Below, in pieces: positions 11,901 to 25,406 of a stretch of DNA of 64,000 nt. Source of the DNA: Penelope pileata (lineage: Eukaryota > Chordata > Aves > Galliformes > Cracidae). Location: assembly GCA_013396635.1 (NCBI GenBank), contig WBMW01005324.1, positions 374,984-438,983 of the forward strand, read 5' to 3'. The notes beneath the pieces were generated by a model that was not told the origin of the DNA, did no database searches, and saw only the letters and a program-made list of their open reading frames with translations. Made by a program: the position numbers and the translations under genes. How positions within the stretch are numbered: the stretch's first letter is position 1; each line of letters opens with the position of its first letter.

Positions 11901-13830
11901 CGATAACACTGATTTCCCTATTTATTTATTTATTAACAAAATGCCCCTCTTGTGACTTTTTAATCCCTGAAATACAGTGTGAAAAGGCTTCCAGAGCTCC
12001 CAAGTCTTTAAAGACAGAGACAGGTACATATTAGCCCATAAAACACACACAGAAAGGTTAACAGCTAATAACTTTCCTTCCCTGTTCCAGCTCATGGCTC
12101 TACTCCCTGTGCTCAGCCATGGTCACTGCAATTTCCATGCTCACGGTTCCTGCAGCTGTTGAGCTGCACATCTCTCCTGCATGCCTCCACCTGAGTACCA
12201 GCCCTAGTTCACATCTCCCACTTCCAAAGAGGTTGTTCACTTGAGAGATTTTCCACCAGTCACTAGGTTTCAGTCTTTTCTGATTAGGCACCATAAAACT
12301 ATTTCTCAGCATTTGTCTGTCATCTTTAATTTTGTATCTGGATTGAGAGCTTTTGTGGCACAGCCAGCTTTTTGTTCTTTTTATACAGTACCTCCCATAA
12401 CAGCTATCAGTGATAACTGAAATAGTGAATAAGAAACTTCCGTATCATTAAAGAGAGTCTAAGGCAAAAGGAGGAAATGGGTAAGTGCTATTACCTGCCA
12501 CATTAATCTGTGGATTACACTTCCTCTCTGTAACCACAGTGATCCAATGGAATAATTAAAATTTATTAGTGTAATTGTTTCAACATCAGGTGTAGATCTT
12601 CAAATCAGAAACTGAACATCTGCAGCGATTACATGAAAGCAGGTGTAAGCACCACCACCCTTACCTGTAGGTAGAGTAAGTGGTGAAACAGAAGATTCTG
12701 ATTCACAGCATGGAAGAGGTACTTAACATTTTCCAGCAGGCTTCTCTGCAAAACCACCGTAACTAAAATGAATTTGAAAATGTGTTCTTCAAGAAGTCTG
12801 TAGTAAAAGAGGAGGGGAAGGGATTTTACCACTTTTTCCAAAGCACGCTAGTATCACTTGACAATTTTTTGTCACATCAATTCAAATTCACTTTTTCCCC
12901 TGAGAAGCAGAAGAATTCATCAGCTTTCCTTGTCTGATTTCTGCTGTCAAACACACCAGGAGGCATGTACCTCTCCGTAATTCAAATTCTTTCCTGCCCA
13001 CCTTAATTGTGTCTCTTTTCTAGATGTAGCATAGTAGGAATGGGCTGTCTCGAAGGGAAATTTCCTCTAGATGTCCTTGTATGGAAGGTATACTGATCAC
13101 TGAAGGATAAGTCCTATGCATAATCCTTCTGTCATCAATTTATTTTCTGTCCTCATGCTTCATGACAGCCATTTTGATCGCCTTCTCTACAGGGAATAGA
13201 GCAGTGAACTTCCTTAGACTCAGCAAGGAATGAAAGGAAATTTGTTCCTCCAAGTATAAGTAATTCCAGTTTCAGGAGAAAGAAAAATGGTAAATACATG
13301 CTCCTCAGAGGCAACAAAACAAATCCTGATTTAGCTGAGTGTTTTAACATAGGATTTGAAGATAATTCTCCATTTCTGTGGAATCCAGATAAGATCTCAC
13401 ATATTCCTATTTACCTTCCAGTCAGCCGATAAGCAGATCTGTCAATAACAAGAGGTTGGCATGACAGACTAACTGCTGAAAAGAGTAGATGTTCATCCCC
13501 ATGCTACAAGTTTCACTGAGCTCTAATAGACTGTATGTCCTAGCATTTGAACGCACAAGGCTTTTTGATTACTTTGACTCTGTCCCCAGTGTTATATAGA
13601 AGGTATTTGGGAATCCATGTTACCTGAGGTACATCTTCAGGGATTAGGGCTCTGCAACTTTGCATCTCCACCCTTCCAACTCCAAATGTCACACGTTGCT
13701 AAGGAGCAACTTAAAAATACCTAAAATTTGAGCAGCAGCACTGGATTCCTTCGACACAGCAGCTTTCTGAATTTTCCTCACTACAAGTTGCTGCACTACC
13801 CACTGAGGATTGTAAACATCAATAGAGATT

Positions 13831-13849
13831 TAAAAAAAAAANAAAAAAA
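13831..13849. repeat. A-run containing a single N (13842)
   Basis: A poly(A) homopolymer is interrupted by one undetermined base, most simply a homopolymer-length ambiguity in assembly. Confidence 0.9.
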
Positions 13850-14474
13850 GGCTTTGCAATACCTAAATACCCTAAAAATATTGTGGGGAGAGGGGGGAAA
13901 GAGAGGAGAATGAAAAGAGAAGGAAAACAAGCCAACTGTAATGAGGAAAGACGTTTTTACCCTAATACATTGGAGACTTCTGAAAAGAGTTCACAACTCA
14001 GTGGTGTGAAAACATGCCAAGGTCACTGAATCCAAGGCATGTCTCTTCTAACTAACTGTTGCTTACCCTTCTGACCTTTAATGTGTCTGTTTAGCCAGTT
14101 TCCCTAGGACTTAGAAAAGTGTATCCCTTACACTAGATGACCAATCCTTTGAGTTGAAATCCCATTGCCTACTGCGCAGCCAAAGAGTTGTCCCCTTGCT
14201 GTGCTCCCCCGTTTAAACAAACTAAACAGAAGCCATCTCTCAGCTGCACTGAAGACATCTGGATACTTCACAATAAAGTTTTACATCTATGCAGGAGGTG
14301 CTAAGCTTGTTTTAAGTCCATACAGAATAAATATGGTGGCAAAGGGGATGTGCATGTGTGTGGTGTTGAGGAGGCTATGTAGCTCTGCCTTTAGTTAATC
14401 TGAATGTCAAACCTTTCAACAGAAATAAAAATGAGAAAAAGAACTATGTGAAGCAAAGGGTCGTTCCATTTTTT

Positions 14475-14487
14475 TATATATATATAT
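14475..14487. repeat. (TA)n microsatellite
   Basis: Alternating TA of 13 bases flanked by T-runs. Confidence 0.85.
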
Positions 14488-14718
14488 TTTCTCCCAGCAT
14501 TCCAGAATATCTGTAAGGGAGATTTCTCCTATTTTAAAAGAAGAAACTTCCTAAGACATCTAATCCTATGAGACCTTCCCAGGCTTATCATTATCCAAAC
14601 AATTTCTCATTCAGTTAAACCACTGTATCTTTTAGAAACCTGACATTCATTGGTATATATTATTCCTTGATCATTTCAGCAAATCTAAAGCTACAGTTCT
14701 AGATCAAAAATATGTTTA

Positions 14719-14757
14719 ACACACACACACACACACACAAGAAACAAACAAACAAAC
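14719..14757. repeat. (AC)n then (CAAA)n microsatellite
   Basis: About ten AC units (14719-14739) are followed by a CAAA-type repeat (14744-14757). The locus is potentially polymorphic. Confidence 0.9.
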
Positions 14758-15959
14758 CTAGAAGAAAAGGCACTGATAGCTATGCTTGAGAGATCCTACT
14801 CTCACCTTTCTCTTCCTTTTGCTGGTAGAAGCCCTGTCCTGTTAAAGCCAGAAAGAATCAGAATAAGGTTTGCAAAAACCTGAGAATAAAACTAAAACAA
14901 TCACCCAGCAAACAGGGTAAAAGAAATTGTAAGCAAATATTTGTATCAGTAAACTTGAAAAACATCATCTGCTGGCTTCACTTAATGTCAATAGTTACTG
15001 ACGTCCACTCTAATGAATATCATCCTGTAACTGGCTTTTCATCCCTCTCTATACATGCTACCCCTCCCCCTCAGCACACACACTGTTGCAATGAAAATGA
15101 ACTCTGCAAGTAAATTCCAGGCCGGTGTATTGGCAAATCTCAACAGATTTCCATGGAGTGCTGGCAATTTACACGGATAGCTCATTTGACCCATTAAAGA
15201 AGTTATTCTGGTCAATGAATTGGTTTGTTTACATGTAAAAGGCAGTAGGAACTGTGAACTCAAGTGCTATTTGAACATTCCTTATTTACAAACTCTGGTT
15301 TAGCAAGGCTTACTGTTATATTTGATTAGAACTAATTCTGTGGCACAACTTAGATACTCATTCAATAACCTGTACTCAACTAAAATAACACATTTTACTA
15401 CTAAACGGTAAAGCTGAACATCACCTCTGTTTCCCCAACTCTTTCAAAAAAAAAAAAAAATCCATAAATATACATACATAGTTCACATGCCTAAAGGCCA
15501 AGTGAATATACTTAGTGTTAGTTGAAATAAGACAGTTGAATGCTGCTGAAATCTTACTGAAGTAGCTAGCAAAAGGCCTGAGGAACAGAACACAATAAGC
15601 GTTCAAAAACATCTCACAATGTAATAATCAATGTGTAATATGAGCTAGGGGTTAGTTAAATAAAATGTGAAAGCTGTATTAATGAACCCTTTCGCTGTCC
15701 AACACAGCATTTCATTTTCTTTCATAGGCTGCATAATGCAGGGCATGGGAATAAATTATAGATGAAACCCCCATCATATGTTTATAAATACACTAACATT
15801 AGCATTTTACTTCCTCATAAATCTGCACCAAACATTCAGGCGCAAGATAGAAAGCCCTGTAAAACAATGATATATTCTCTGCTTGCAAGACTTGCCTAGT
15901 GGCCCATTCATTTCTACCGCTGTTCTTCAAACATTACTTTCTTCGCTCATGCCCCCTCA

Positions 15960-16510
15960 TTTAAAATCCATTTTAATTTAAAGATGTTCGATGCAGTCCT
16001 AGTGGTACATTTACTCATCCTGGTTATACATCATGGAGCAGGGAAAAGAAAATTGTTTAATCTAGAGATACGGTTCACTGTGGTCACCACTGAACAGTGG
16101 AGTAATTACCAGATCAGCTCCGCTAAAAATGCACTCAGGGTGTTCTGTGACCTATCATCTTCTAATCTGCATAGTGAAGTATAGCTTCATAACTATAAAT
16201 TGCTGACTTAATTAAAACCAGGACCTTTCTGTCATTTAATTACAGGGAGAAAGGTTATTGCTTAAATGCAATTTTCCAAATGTGATTTCTTAACAGTTAT
16301 TAACTGCTTCACCATCATTTATTGTTTCAGATTTTTCAATTTGAAAATAGTCTCTGTGACAGAAGTAATGACTTCATGAAAAACTCAATCTAGATGGAGC
16401 TGAGCAGACCCATTTGTTTCTCGTAAGTGGAGCAGACAGAAAACTTGAAAATGTCACAGGAGGATCCTGTGATTGCTCCGCTTTACAGGAGTAATTAAAA
16501 ACCAAGAGGT
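15960..16510. promoter_or_regulatory. Candidate non-coding regulatory element with clustered TAATTA sites
   Basis: Homeodomain core TAATTA occurs at 16103-16108, 16209-16214 (within TTAATTAA), 16237-16242 and 16492-16497. A CACAGGA-GGA-TCCTGTG inverted repeat lies at 16455-16471. The block lacks repeats and open frames of note. If this is the PAX6-RCN1 interval, developmental enhancers would be expected. Conservation could not be tested. Confidence 0.3.
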
Positions 16511-19500
16511 TGTATTAAAGGTGAAGAGAAGAGGTTTATGACAATTTCAAGGTTTTTCCCCCTTACCAAAATATTGTTCTTTCATTTTCAACTCTATTAG
16601 AAGAGGTACAGATTAATAATTGTTGATTTACCCTTGTCCAATACACAATATCGGTACCAATGCACTAAAATGAGCCAGTTAGAAGTTTGCACATTTTCAA
16701 TTGATCTACCAAGAGATTTCTTCATTTGAAGAAAAATAAGTTGCATATATTTTTCCTGTGCACACAAAGCTTTTCACTTCCAATAACTGCTGTTTTCCTC
16801 AAGTGCAGAAGTGCATTTTAACTAAAATTTGAACAGCAGCTCATGGTCTAAGACAGACCTCCTGATCCAGGAATGGACTTTTATACCAATCTGAGTCCAG
16901 TAAGAGAGTAATTGGCATCAAGACCTCCCCTGCAGAGTACTGCATGAAACTTTATTTGAAGGACAAACCTGGTCACTATAATTTGGAGGAACACCTAAAG
17001 CCTGAAAAGACTCCTGCAGGGCACTGCAAATCCAAAGCAAGGCTGAAAAATAAAAATAAAAAGGGGAGAGAGAAGAAAACAAACGCTCCCTGTTGCCAGG
17101 ACAACAATTTCTTGCTCCCAGTAAGAACATGTTTTTAATCTGAATTTTCCTTGAATTCCATTCTATGCAATCAAAACTCCTTCCAAAGTGCATGTGAATG
17201 CTGTGTGCAAGAGGTTTTGCAGACCAATGAAAGCTTCACTGTCCAAGAATTCCATAGAGAGATAAAAGGCTTTCTACCAAGCAGTTCACATATTCCTTTG
17301 CTCTTGTAGTAAGACTCCTGCATTCACGTTAAGCTTTGCTGACATCAGTGATGGGAGCTTTAAGGTACCAAAGAATCTAGTACTATGGAAGGCTGCACTA
17401 GAGATACATGTATTCTAAACAGATTTGCAATCCTACAAGGACATTGTAGTCTTCATCAATCCTCCAACATCCTCACTAGAGAGGGGAGAGCTCCTATCCC
17501 CATTCATGGCTGTGGAGCAGGAGGAGAGAGGTCGCATCACTGTGGAATGGGACCTCCAGCTCCTTGGTCAGAGCTCTGAGCCTCTTTTTTCCTCCACAAA
17601 TAAGTCACAAGGATTTATCTTACGACCACTTTTATTGTTGTATTCAGTTGCATGTGAAATAATCTTGAGAGTCTGAAACTTAGCGGAAAATATTGAATTC
17701 TTTAGCAGTCAGTTTCTGCGGAGCTATTTTCTGCAGATATTCTCTGTACGCATGTTGCTGGCTGCATTACACAAGCCTTGTGGCAACATGTCCTATCCCT
17801 GCAGTAACAACTGAATATTGCCTGTTCAGAATTTGTTCTGGATTTACTATTAACACAACACCAAAATACGTTCAAACCATGTGTTACCTATGTTCCAGAT
17901 TGCATTACTAAACGGAATACAATATTTTAACTCTTTTGTAAATTTATTTTTTATTTTTAATTGTGAAGACAATCATGTTTTCAGTTAGCCACCAAACATA
18001 TGTGGTGTTGGTTTTATTCCCTGACGGGTAGACTTGCATAACTTAGCAATGGAATGAAAACTGTAAACTGACAACATATGTGCATGTACGATGTGCAGTT
18101 TGCTTTCAGCTAATGATCAAGCACTCTGGGTTACAGTTTGCCCTTGGCAAGTATCTGTACTAGCATAGCTTGAATCCTTACATATTTACACTCAGTGCTG
18201 GCAGGGGAGTGGCAGTGTGGCACAGGAAATAGCACAAGGAAACATGAATTATCTATTTTAGGACTCTCTGGGGATGGCCTCTGCAAGAATAAATCTACAG
18301 AGAAAGAAAAGGCAAGAGTGAGAGAAAAAAAATGGAAGAACTTAAAGGAAAATGGGAAAGATAAATGCAGCCACTGGAGGACTGGGAAAGGAACGTTGGG
18401 TAACAGCCACGTTCCCTGGACTGAAAATACAGCAGCTCTGAGCTGAAAGCACCAGGCATAGACTGTCTTGACAAGGACTCAAAAGCTGCAGTATCCTGTC
18501 AGGCCAAATCAACATCTTGGTGATATATACTGTGGCCTTACCTGTTTATTTAGAAACCAGTACTATTGCCAGGTTCATGGAATTACGTTGTAGGGTTATT
18601 AATTACATGATTTCTGTGACCTTTTCATTACTCAGAAGAAAGCCTCTTTTCCTGCTGAGAGATCTGTCAGAGAGCAGAATTATCTCCTAAAGAAAATAAC
18701 GCACCCCCCTTTAAAATACAGCTAGAAATTACACTAGGAACACGCACTGCTCCAGTGCGCTGGAGGAGTTTGGGAACAATTTTCCAGTCTCAGTTCTACA
18801 TTCAGTTTCATTCCCCAAAGCCTATAGCTGCTCTGCAGATCAAGGACAGAAAGCCAGGGCTTGGCACTGCAGACTTCCTGCTGGACTGTGACCAGTGGAA
18901 ATCGTAGAAGAGCTCCCTGTTAGCAAATCCGTGCTGGGTGCAAGTTTTCGTAAAGCCCTTACATTTGTGCAGGACCCACAGGGAATAGACATTGTCTAAA
19001 AAAGCCTAAAGAGCACTTACAGAATATACTCAACGGGCGTCTTTTGTTTCCAGCCTTTCTCAAATACTTTTCTATCTTGGATGCCATTGTAGATGGGACT
19101 AATCTGACAGTCAGAGACAGAGTTCTTAATAGCAGATAACAAGTCCCCTCCACAAAAGAGAGAATTTTTCAGACTTTGATCGTTCTTCCCCAAGTTTAAC
19201 TAAAATTCAAGAAGAATTAAATTTAATAAATTCTAGGTGGCATTTCCCATTTCTTCTAGCAGCCACTGAGACTCACAAAGGAACAGGACACCTACCACAG
19301 TTCAGAGGCTTGAGAAATTGCACTGAGAGCAAGAACAGTTGCTTTACAAATATTCAAAGACTAAATTCAGGTCAACTCCCTAATATCAAAGCCACTTCTT
19401 AACATCTGGCAGATTCTCACAGGTTTCTATAAAGTAAACACTCTTAGCAAACTCCAAAATACTAACAGATGCCTATAGGTCAGTTCATTCATCCTTTATC

Positions 19501-19839
19501 CTTGGATATGCTGGGGACCAGTTACCTGCTGTGAAGCACACTACTTGTGCTCACCCCATTAGAAACTTGCAATGCTGTTTCATGAACAGAATTGGCGTGA
19601 GCATGTGAAACGAGTCCTGTTTTCAGCGAGATCTGCACAAGCGTGTGCTTACAAATCTGCATGTCATGGTGGCTTATGAGCTTTACATGTTTCCCTACAA
19701 ATTACAAATCCTCATACCCTCAAAGATGCAACACATGGATTGCAAACCACAACATTATATCAGGACATAATGGTCATGCAGGCTAATAGTCTGAAAATAT
19801 AGAATGAGCCTTTTTTGTAAATCCCTATAGTTTGCTCAC

Positions 19840-20330
19840 TTGATTAATTGAGCCCATTCAATTTCCATTTAAGACTATTTAGAAGTCTGCAGCTCTAGCT
19901 ATTTTTGTCTGCGAGACTCAGCTCGGAGATTTCAGAAGCTTAACATTCTAGCTGCATGTCACTGCCACCATTGTCTCTTGTCACAATTCTAATTCTATGT
20001 TCTGATAATAAAATTTCATTAGTGTCTGCACATCCTTTGCCTTACCTTTGAAGTACTGTCTTGTGCTGAAACGATTAGCAGTACTTTACGTCATATCACT
20101 TGACTGTTTGACAGCCATTGTGAGTGAGCTAAACGGAGAGAAATTAAAATTTCTGACAATTTCCATTACATCTAAATTGCTGAGAAATTAAGGGATATTT
20201 ACTTTTACAAATATTAAAGGTTGTTTAAAATGTAAACTGACTTCATTTTATTAGTAGATTTCACAATGTGCTAATTCAAAATGACTACATGGCCTTATGT
20301 GAATAAATTACCAACTCATTTTCCAAAAGC
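19840..20330. promoter_or_regulatory. Candidate non-coding regulatory element
   Basis: The block carries TGATTAATTGA near its start, a CRE-like TTACGTCA at 20086-20093, a MEIS/TGIF-type TGACAG at 20109-20114 and AGAAATT-AA-AATTTCT at 20139-20154. There is no repeat or exon signal. The motifs are short, so the call rests on their grouping. Confidence 0.25.
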
Positions 20331-21582
20331 GAAGGACATTTCCTCCAGGCTGCTTTTTGACTGTTTGTGTCAGTAGAAAAAGAAAACAAAAAAACTTATG
20401 AATATTTCAGAACAGAAGATAATCTTTGGTGCCTGTATTCCTTGTTTCATCTCAACAGAATAATGAAGTTTATTTCTGTATGATATGATTTTTTAACAAC
20501 TTGAAAAAAAGCATGCTATGAAGCACTGACTCATCACTGATGTTAATTTATCTTGGAAGATATCCTCCTTGATAAATGTGTCTTGACCCCTGCTAGTCTA
20601 GATGGTCACAACATACATGGCCATTCATGATTCCTTCTAAACCTAGTTTAGGTTTGTCTATTCCCCTTTGCCTCTGAACAAGAACCTCCATGCTTCAAGA
20701 AGTATGTACATATATGTGTATCTATGATGAATTTTGCAAAGTAGCAGCTTTGTCTTCTCTAAATGAGGTAGCCTTTCAGGCCTTGCTGTAGGCCACCAAG
20801 TTCAACTATCTGTGCTGTGACTTCAGGTTCATAAGACTGTGAGTTCACGTGTTTGGTTTCAGTTTCTTCTGTGATTTGTTGTTTCCTCACTACAAAACGG
20901 TCCTTACCATTGCAGCCTGAAAAACCTCAAACCTCAGGCACAAGAGATCATAAGCTTAGCACACCTGCATGGGCTTGTAGGGCACCATCAGGCGCTTCCC
21001 ACTTCAGAGGCAAGTACACTGTTTGTTTTTTAACCATCCAGAGCTGATGTTCAGCTCTTCAGCTAATTTAAAAACCAAGATAGAACAGCTGCATGTAGTT
21101 ACTTAGGTTCCAGGTTGGGAATGAGTACTGTTAACAAGTCATGATTTCCTGTATCTCAGCTCAAGTATTACAGGACAGCCAGGCACTCCTATGCATTTCA
21201 TACTGAAGCCAAGAAAATCTGGTCAAGTCTCCTCAGCTCTAAAACCTTCCTGTTCATTCCCCCAGACCCTCTTCCATACTACCTTTCTTTCCAGACTACT
21301 GAACCTCCAGTCCATCATTTATTAGGTATTCTTTCTTGAATTCTTTCCAAGACTTTCTTAGTGTCTAATCACAGCCTTCTTCACAAACCATTTTTAAAGC
21401 TTTCTGCACGAGGCTCAAAGACAAACACTACTCCATAATGTCCTAATTCTTTGCCTTGTAGGTACCTCTTCTATAGACTCCATTGTAGGCAGCATTCACA
21501 TGACCGTTCTAGGATGAAACCCTGAATGGCTGCTCATAGTGTGCTGGCATGTTGAATGCAGCTTATTCCATGAAGTCTGGCA

Positions 21583-21703
21583 CCCATAAAATGGGTATAA
21601 TAGTTACCTACCACATAGGATGTTGTAAGGCTTAATTTATTACTGTTGTAAAGTATTTGAGACCCTTAGAAGAAGGGTGTTAAGAAAACATAAAGCACTA
21701 TTG
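21583..21703 (+). mobile_element. MIR-like / CORE-type SINE relic
   Basis: CCCATAAAATGGGTATAATA is followed by GTTACCTACCACATAGGATG, then TTGTAAGGCTTAATTTATTA and GTAAAGTATTTGAGACCCTT. This order matches the 3' half of MIR-type SINEs: AAAATGGGGATAAT, CCTACCTCATAGG, GTTGTGAGGATTAA, GTAAAGCGCTT. The 5' tRNA-derived part is not recognisable. Confidence 0.6.
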
Positions 21704-22337
21704 CCATAAAACATTTGTCTGGCTGAAAGCTCTCTTAAAACACTGGTCTGCTTGAAAAACAAAGAGGGAATTGGTGTCTTACTGGGCATTTTCCATTAAG
21801 AAAAAAGTACTGCTTTAATTTATTTGGTGTCAGCATACATATCCTAAGACTCCAGGTGATGAAGGAGGCAAAAAGGAGAGAGCGTGTCTACTGCATAAAG
21901 CATATGTGAATAAAAGATTACTAGGACATGGAAAAGCACACAAGCTATTTCTCATTGTCAGCTATGTGCATTTACCAAGAGAAACAGATATGCACATAAA
22001 GAACTTTAAAACTTTAAGTCCTTCAGGTTAAGGCAAATCATTATGAATAATGCAAGTTGTGTGAGAAATACTACGAGAAGATGTTAAAAAGGAGAAAGAT
22101 CACAATATTCTTGATTACTTGTTCGTGGGGAAGTGTTTTGTTTTGTTGGGATTATTGAGAAGCAAGAATCATAGGAGGAAATGCAACCACGTTCAGAGGC
22201 TGCCATCAAAGCTCACGGTGCTTGAAGTTCTTTTTTACGTGCTTTGCTGATTCAGGACTCTAGCATATGAAATATACTTTGATCTTGACAGTGCTTCAAG
22301 TCCTTTCCTTAAAAGTCAAAGACCATTTTGGGTTGGC

Positions 22338-22364
22338 TTTTATTTTATTTTATTTTATTTTTTT
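22338..22364. repeat. (TTTTA)n microsatellite
   Basis: Tandem TTTTA units end in a T-run. Confidence 0.85.
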
Positions 22365-24653
22365 GCTTTGATGCACCATCAAGCTCATGCACATTCTTTG
22401 TCAAAATATATCAATATAATAGGATTATAATAAATAGTTCTTTTAACAGTTCATTTAGGATTCCAAACTGATGAGGTCTGCAAAATGTGAAGAAAAATGA
22501 CATAGATTTTTTTAAGCAAACAAACTGTAACAACCTCTGAATTAATACCACCACTGAAAGAAAATTAAATCTAAGATAAGTTTATGTGATCTAAAAGCTC
22601 TGGGGAAGCGCACTGCAGTATGCTAAAGCAGACTTACACCACAAGCTAGATTTAGGACTCACAGCACATACAAGTGCCACATTTCAATTGTTCTTCTGTT
22701 CCTTAAAATAGATATGTACTTGCCAGATGCTGACAAATGGCCAGTCTGTAAATTGGTAAAGATTTGTTCTTGTTTGTATTTGATTTACTTTTGCTTTCCA
22801 TGTCATGTTCAGCTTCTACTCACATGCTACTGAGTCAAAAATAGAGCTATTCCATGAGAAATGTTGATGCATGGTATTTTTGATCTGCCCAAAAGACAAC
22901 AAAGCATGTGACAGCACACGTTTCTTAAAACATTGTCAAGGAGTTCACTAGAAATGCCCATATAGGTGCTCATAACCTGGCTCTACATTTTGATTTCAGG
23001 AATCAGAGGTTATAAATCTCAAAATGACCTTTGAGACCCTGGGCTGCCTTCCAGCGAAACAAATACCGTAATTTTCCTCCAGCAAATTGTGAAGATGCAG
23101 AGGCACGTCTCAACTTCCAGGAATATACTTAGATCGAACTTCCAAACCTCTTCCAACAATATAAAAACAGAAATAAAACTGACAGGTGCATCTATTGCAA
23201 TGTCCCATAACATAAAAATCATCAGACACTTAACTGAAGTGATTGGAAGTCAAGAAGATAATCTAAATATATACAGCTGTCCTGTGAAGTCTGCTACATT
23301 GTAGCTCGATTCCCAAAAAGTTTCCTATGGAGCCTGTAATAACATCTAAAACCAAATAGCACAAAACGTGCTTTGCTTTAAATTCTGATGAAGTTTAACA
23401 GTTATTTTACCTTAGAATACAACTATGGGGACAAATAACTGCAAGGACAGCTTAGGTGAATTCACCCTGTGTTGACCAGCTGCACAGTAACTCGTCTGTG
23501 TTCATGCTTTCCTCTTGGGGACAAGGGGTTGCGTACCCCTCATCGCCAGTTCTACAGCATCATTTCTACATTTGTTTCGTGTGAAATAAAGAAGGAGACT
23601 AACAAATGTAAGTATTCCACTCTAATTGACTTTAGTCTTGGAAATTTCTATCTTAACAGAACAGTCTCACTAATTGCATAGTAGCAAATGGAAGATTGTC
23701 ACTTGCTTTTAAAGCACTTGCTTTTTACAGTGAAGAGCATGAAGTGCACCAGCAACGTTAACCTTCCGGAAACACACAATATTTAAATTACACTGCTCAG
23801 AGCACAGTAATTGAGCCAAACAGACATAAGTTCATATCCACTGAGCCTGCAACACAGCGAATGCTGCCATCAATCCCTCTGAAGTGCCCCAAGGATGGTT
23901 CATATGCCCTGAATGCTGTGTATTTTTTTTTCAACTCTAATAGTGAATTTAATCAACTAATCACTGTCTCCTACAAACCTTACCTGAGCCATGTACTTTA
24001 GGCACATTCGGAGTATTGGATAACACAGATCTTTCTTACATGCTCAGTAAAGCCCCAAGTAAAGAGTAAAGCACCTCTATATAATTTCTTTGCCCCATTC
24101 TTGAGGGAGTAGATGGACAGGAGCCTGTGCATCTTTTGAACTTTTATAGTCTATTTTTAAATAGCCTACAAAGATTTCCCACATTATTAACAAGCATTTT
24201 AAAAAATGATTAATCAATCACTCTTAAGTCCCCTATTCATTTATGACCTGTACCTTATATCAGGAACAAAACCTTTCATAGAGTGATAGGATGCTTATAT
24301 CATTTCAAGGTCCAGATTCCTGTTCACTAATCTTTACTTCACTATTTGCAAAAGAAGTACAATAAAGGATGACCCATTTGCCTACAGAATTCCTCAAGAA
24401 CATATTTTCATTCCTGCTCTGATGTTCTAAACATCTGAATCTACTTTGCAGTCACATATGAACATTACAGACACCAGAACACTTAGTTGCCACACAGATG
24501 TCGTCACCAGATGTCTCAGCCTGGGCACTGCTGGCTTCCAGGATAAATGAGTACTAACATTCTTAGAAAGGGAAGGACTGTCTTGTCTGTATGGTAAAGC
24601 AAGAGCACATCCTTACATCCTCACCGGCTACATGCCATTGCAACGACTCTCAC

Positions 24654-24710
24654 ATGCTTTACCTTAAGAAAAAANNNNATGCTTTACCTTAAGAAAAAAA
24701 AAAAAAAAAA
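24654..24710. other. 4-N gap flanked by a 21-bp direct duplication
   Basis: The 21 bases at 24654-24674 (ATGCTTTACCTTAAG plus six A) reappear at 24679-24699, straight after NNNN. The second copy runs on into a longer A-run. This looks like two contig ends that overlap but were not merged, so the duplication is probably artificial. Confidence 0.8.
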
Positions 24711-25027
24711 GGCAAACTTCAGCTCCTTGGAATCTTGCAGAGAAAAATAATATATATCTATTGTATCTATGGTGATATTTCAAAAGGCACCGAGAATTGC
24801 AGCAACTACATTGTCCTCTCTTTTTCTTTGTACATCATGCACTGAGTTTCTGGAATCACTGCGATTTGTGACAGTCATGACATTTAAAGTTCTTGCAGGG
24901 TACAGTGTAACCTCTATGGAGAGCCAGCACATGGTGTACAAACCACTGTTGTGCCTCCCTCATCTTCAAAGCAAGACATATTCACCTCTTCTGAGACTAT
25001 CAAAAGTGCTGAGCTCTCCCTGCTGGG

Positions 25028-25052
25028 NNNNNNNNNNNNNNNNNNNNNNNNN
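25028..25052. other. Assembly gap (25 N)
   Basis: A run of 25 undetermined bases in non-coding sequence. Confidence 0.95.
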
Positions 25053-25356
25053 TTACACAGGCACAAAGCAGATGAGGCAGAGATAGAAGAAAATACACTT
25101 ACTCATCTAAGAAATCCAAACATCCTCTTATTAATTAAGCTCTAAACTATCTTTAGAGGGAAAGCATATTACACTTCTGAATAAAATAATCTTCTTTGCT
25201 ATCTGTTAAGAATCTGTCATTAAGCATTTTTGGTTTTATTAACTTCTACAATCTTGTTTCACTGACTAAAACAACTCTCAATATGCAGGAAATGAGCAGG
25301 TGCTCAGCACTGTCTACTAGCTGTCCTATCAGCCTATCAATATGACATACAAAGGC

Positions 25357-25406
25357 TTTTTTTTTTTTTTTTTTTTTAGGTTTTTTAAGGCCAGCGGTTA
25401 AANNNN
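25357..25406. other. T-run and adjacent 4-N gap
   Basis: A 21-base T homopolymer (25357-25377) is followed 25 bases later by NNNN (25403-25406). The gap flanks show no shared sequence, unlike the gap at 24675. Confidence 0.85.

Larger units (their letters stand above)
8926..21582. other. Intergenic, no gene seen
   Basis: No open frame in this stretch resembles a known protein. It contains microsatellites near 14475-14757, an A-run broken by a single N at 13842, and two AT-rich blocks that look like candidate regulatory elements (15960-16510 and 19840-20330). Confidence 0.6.
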
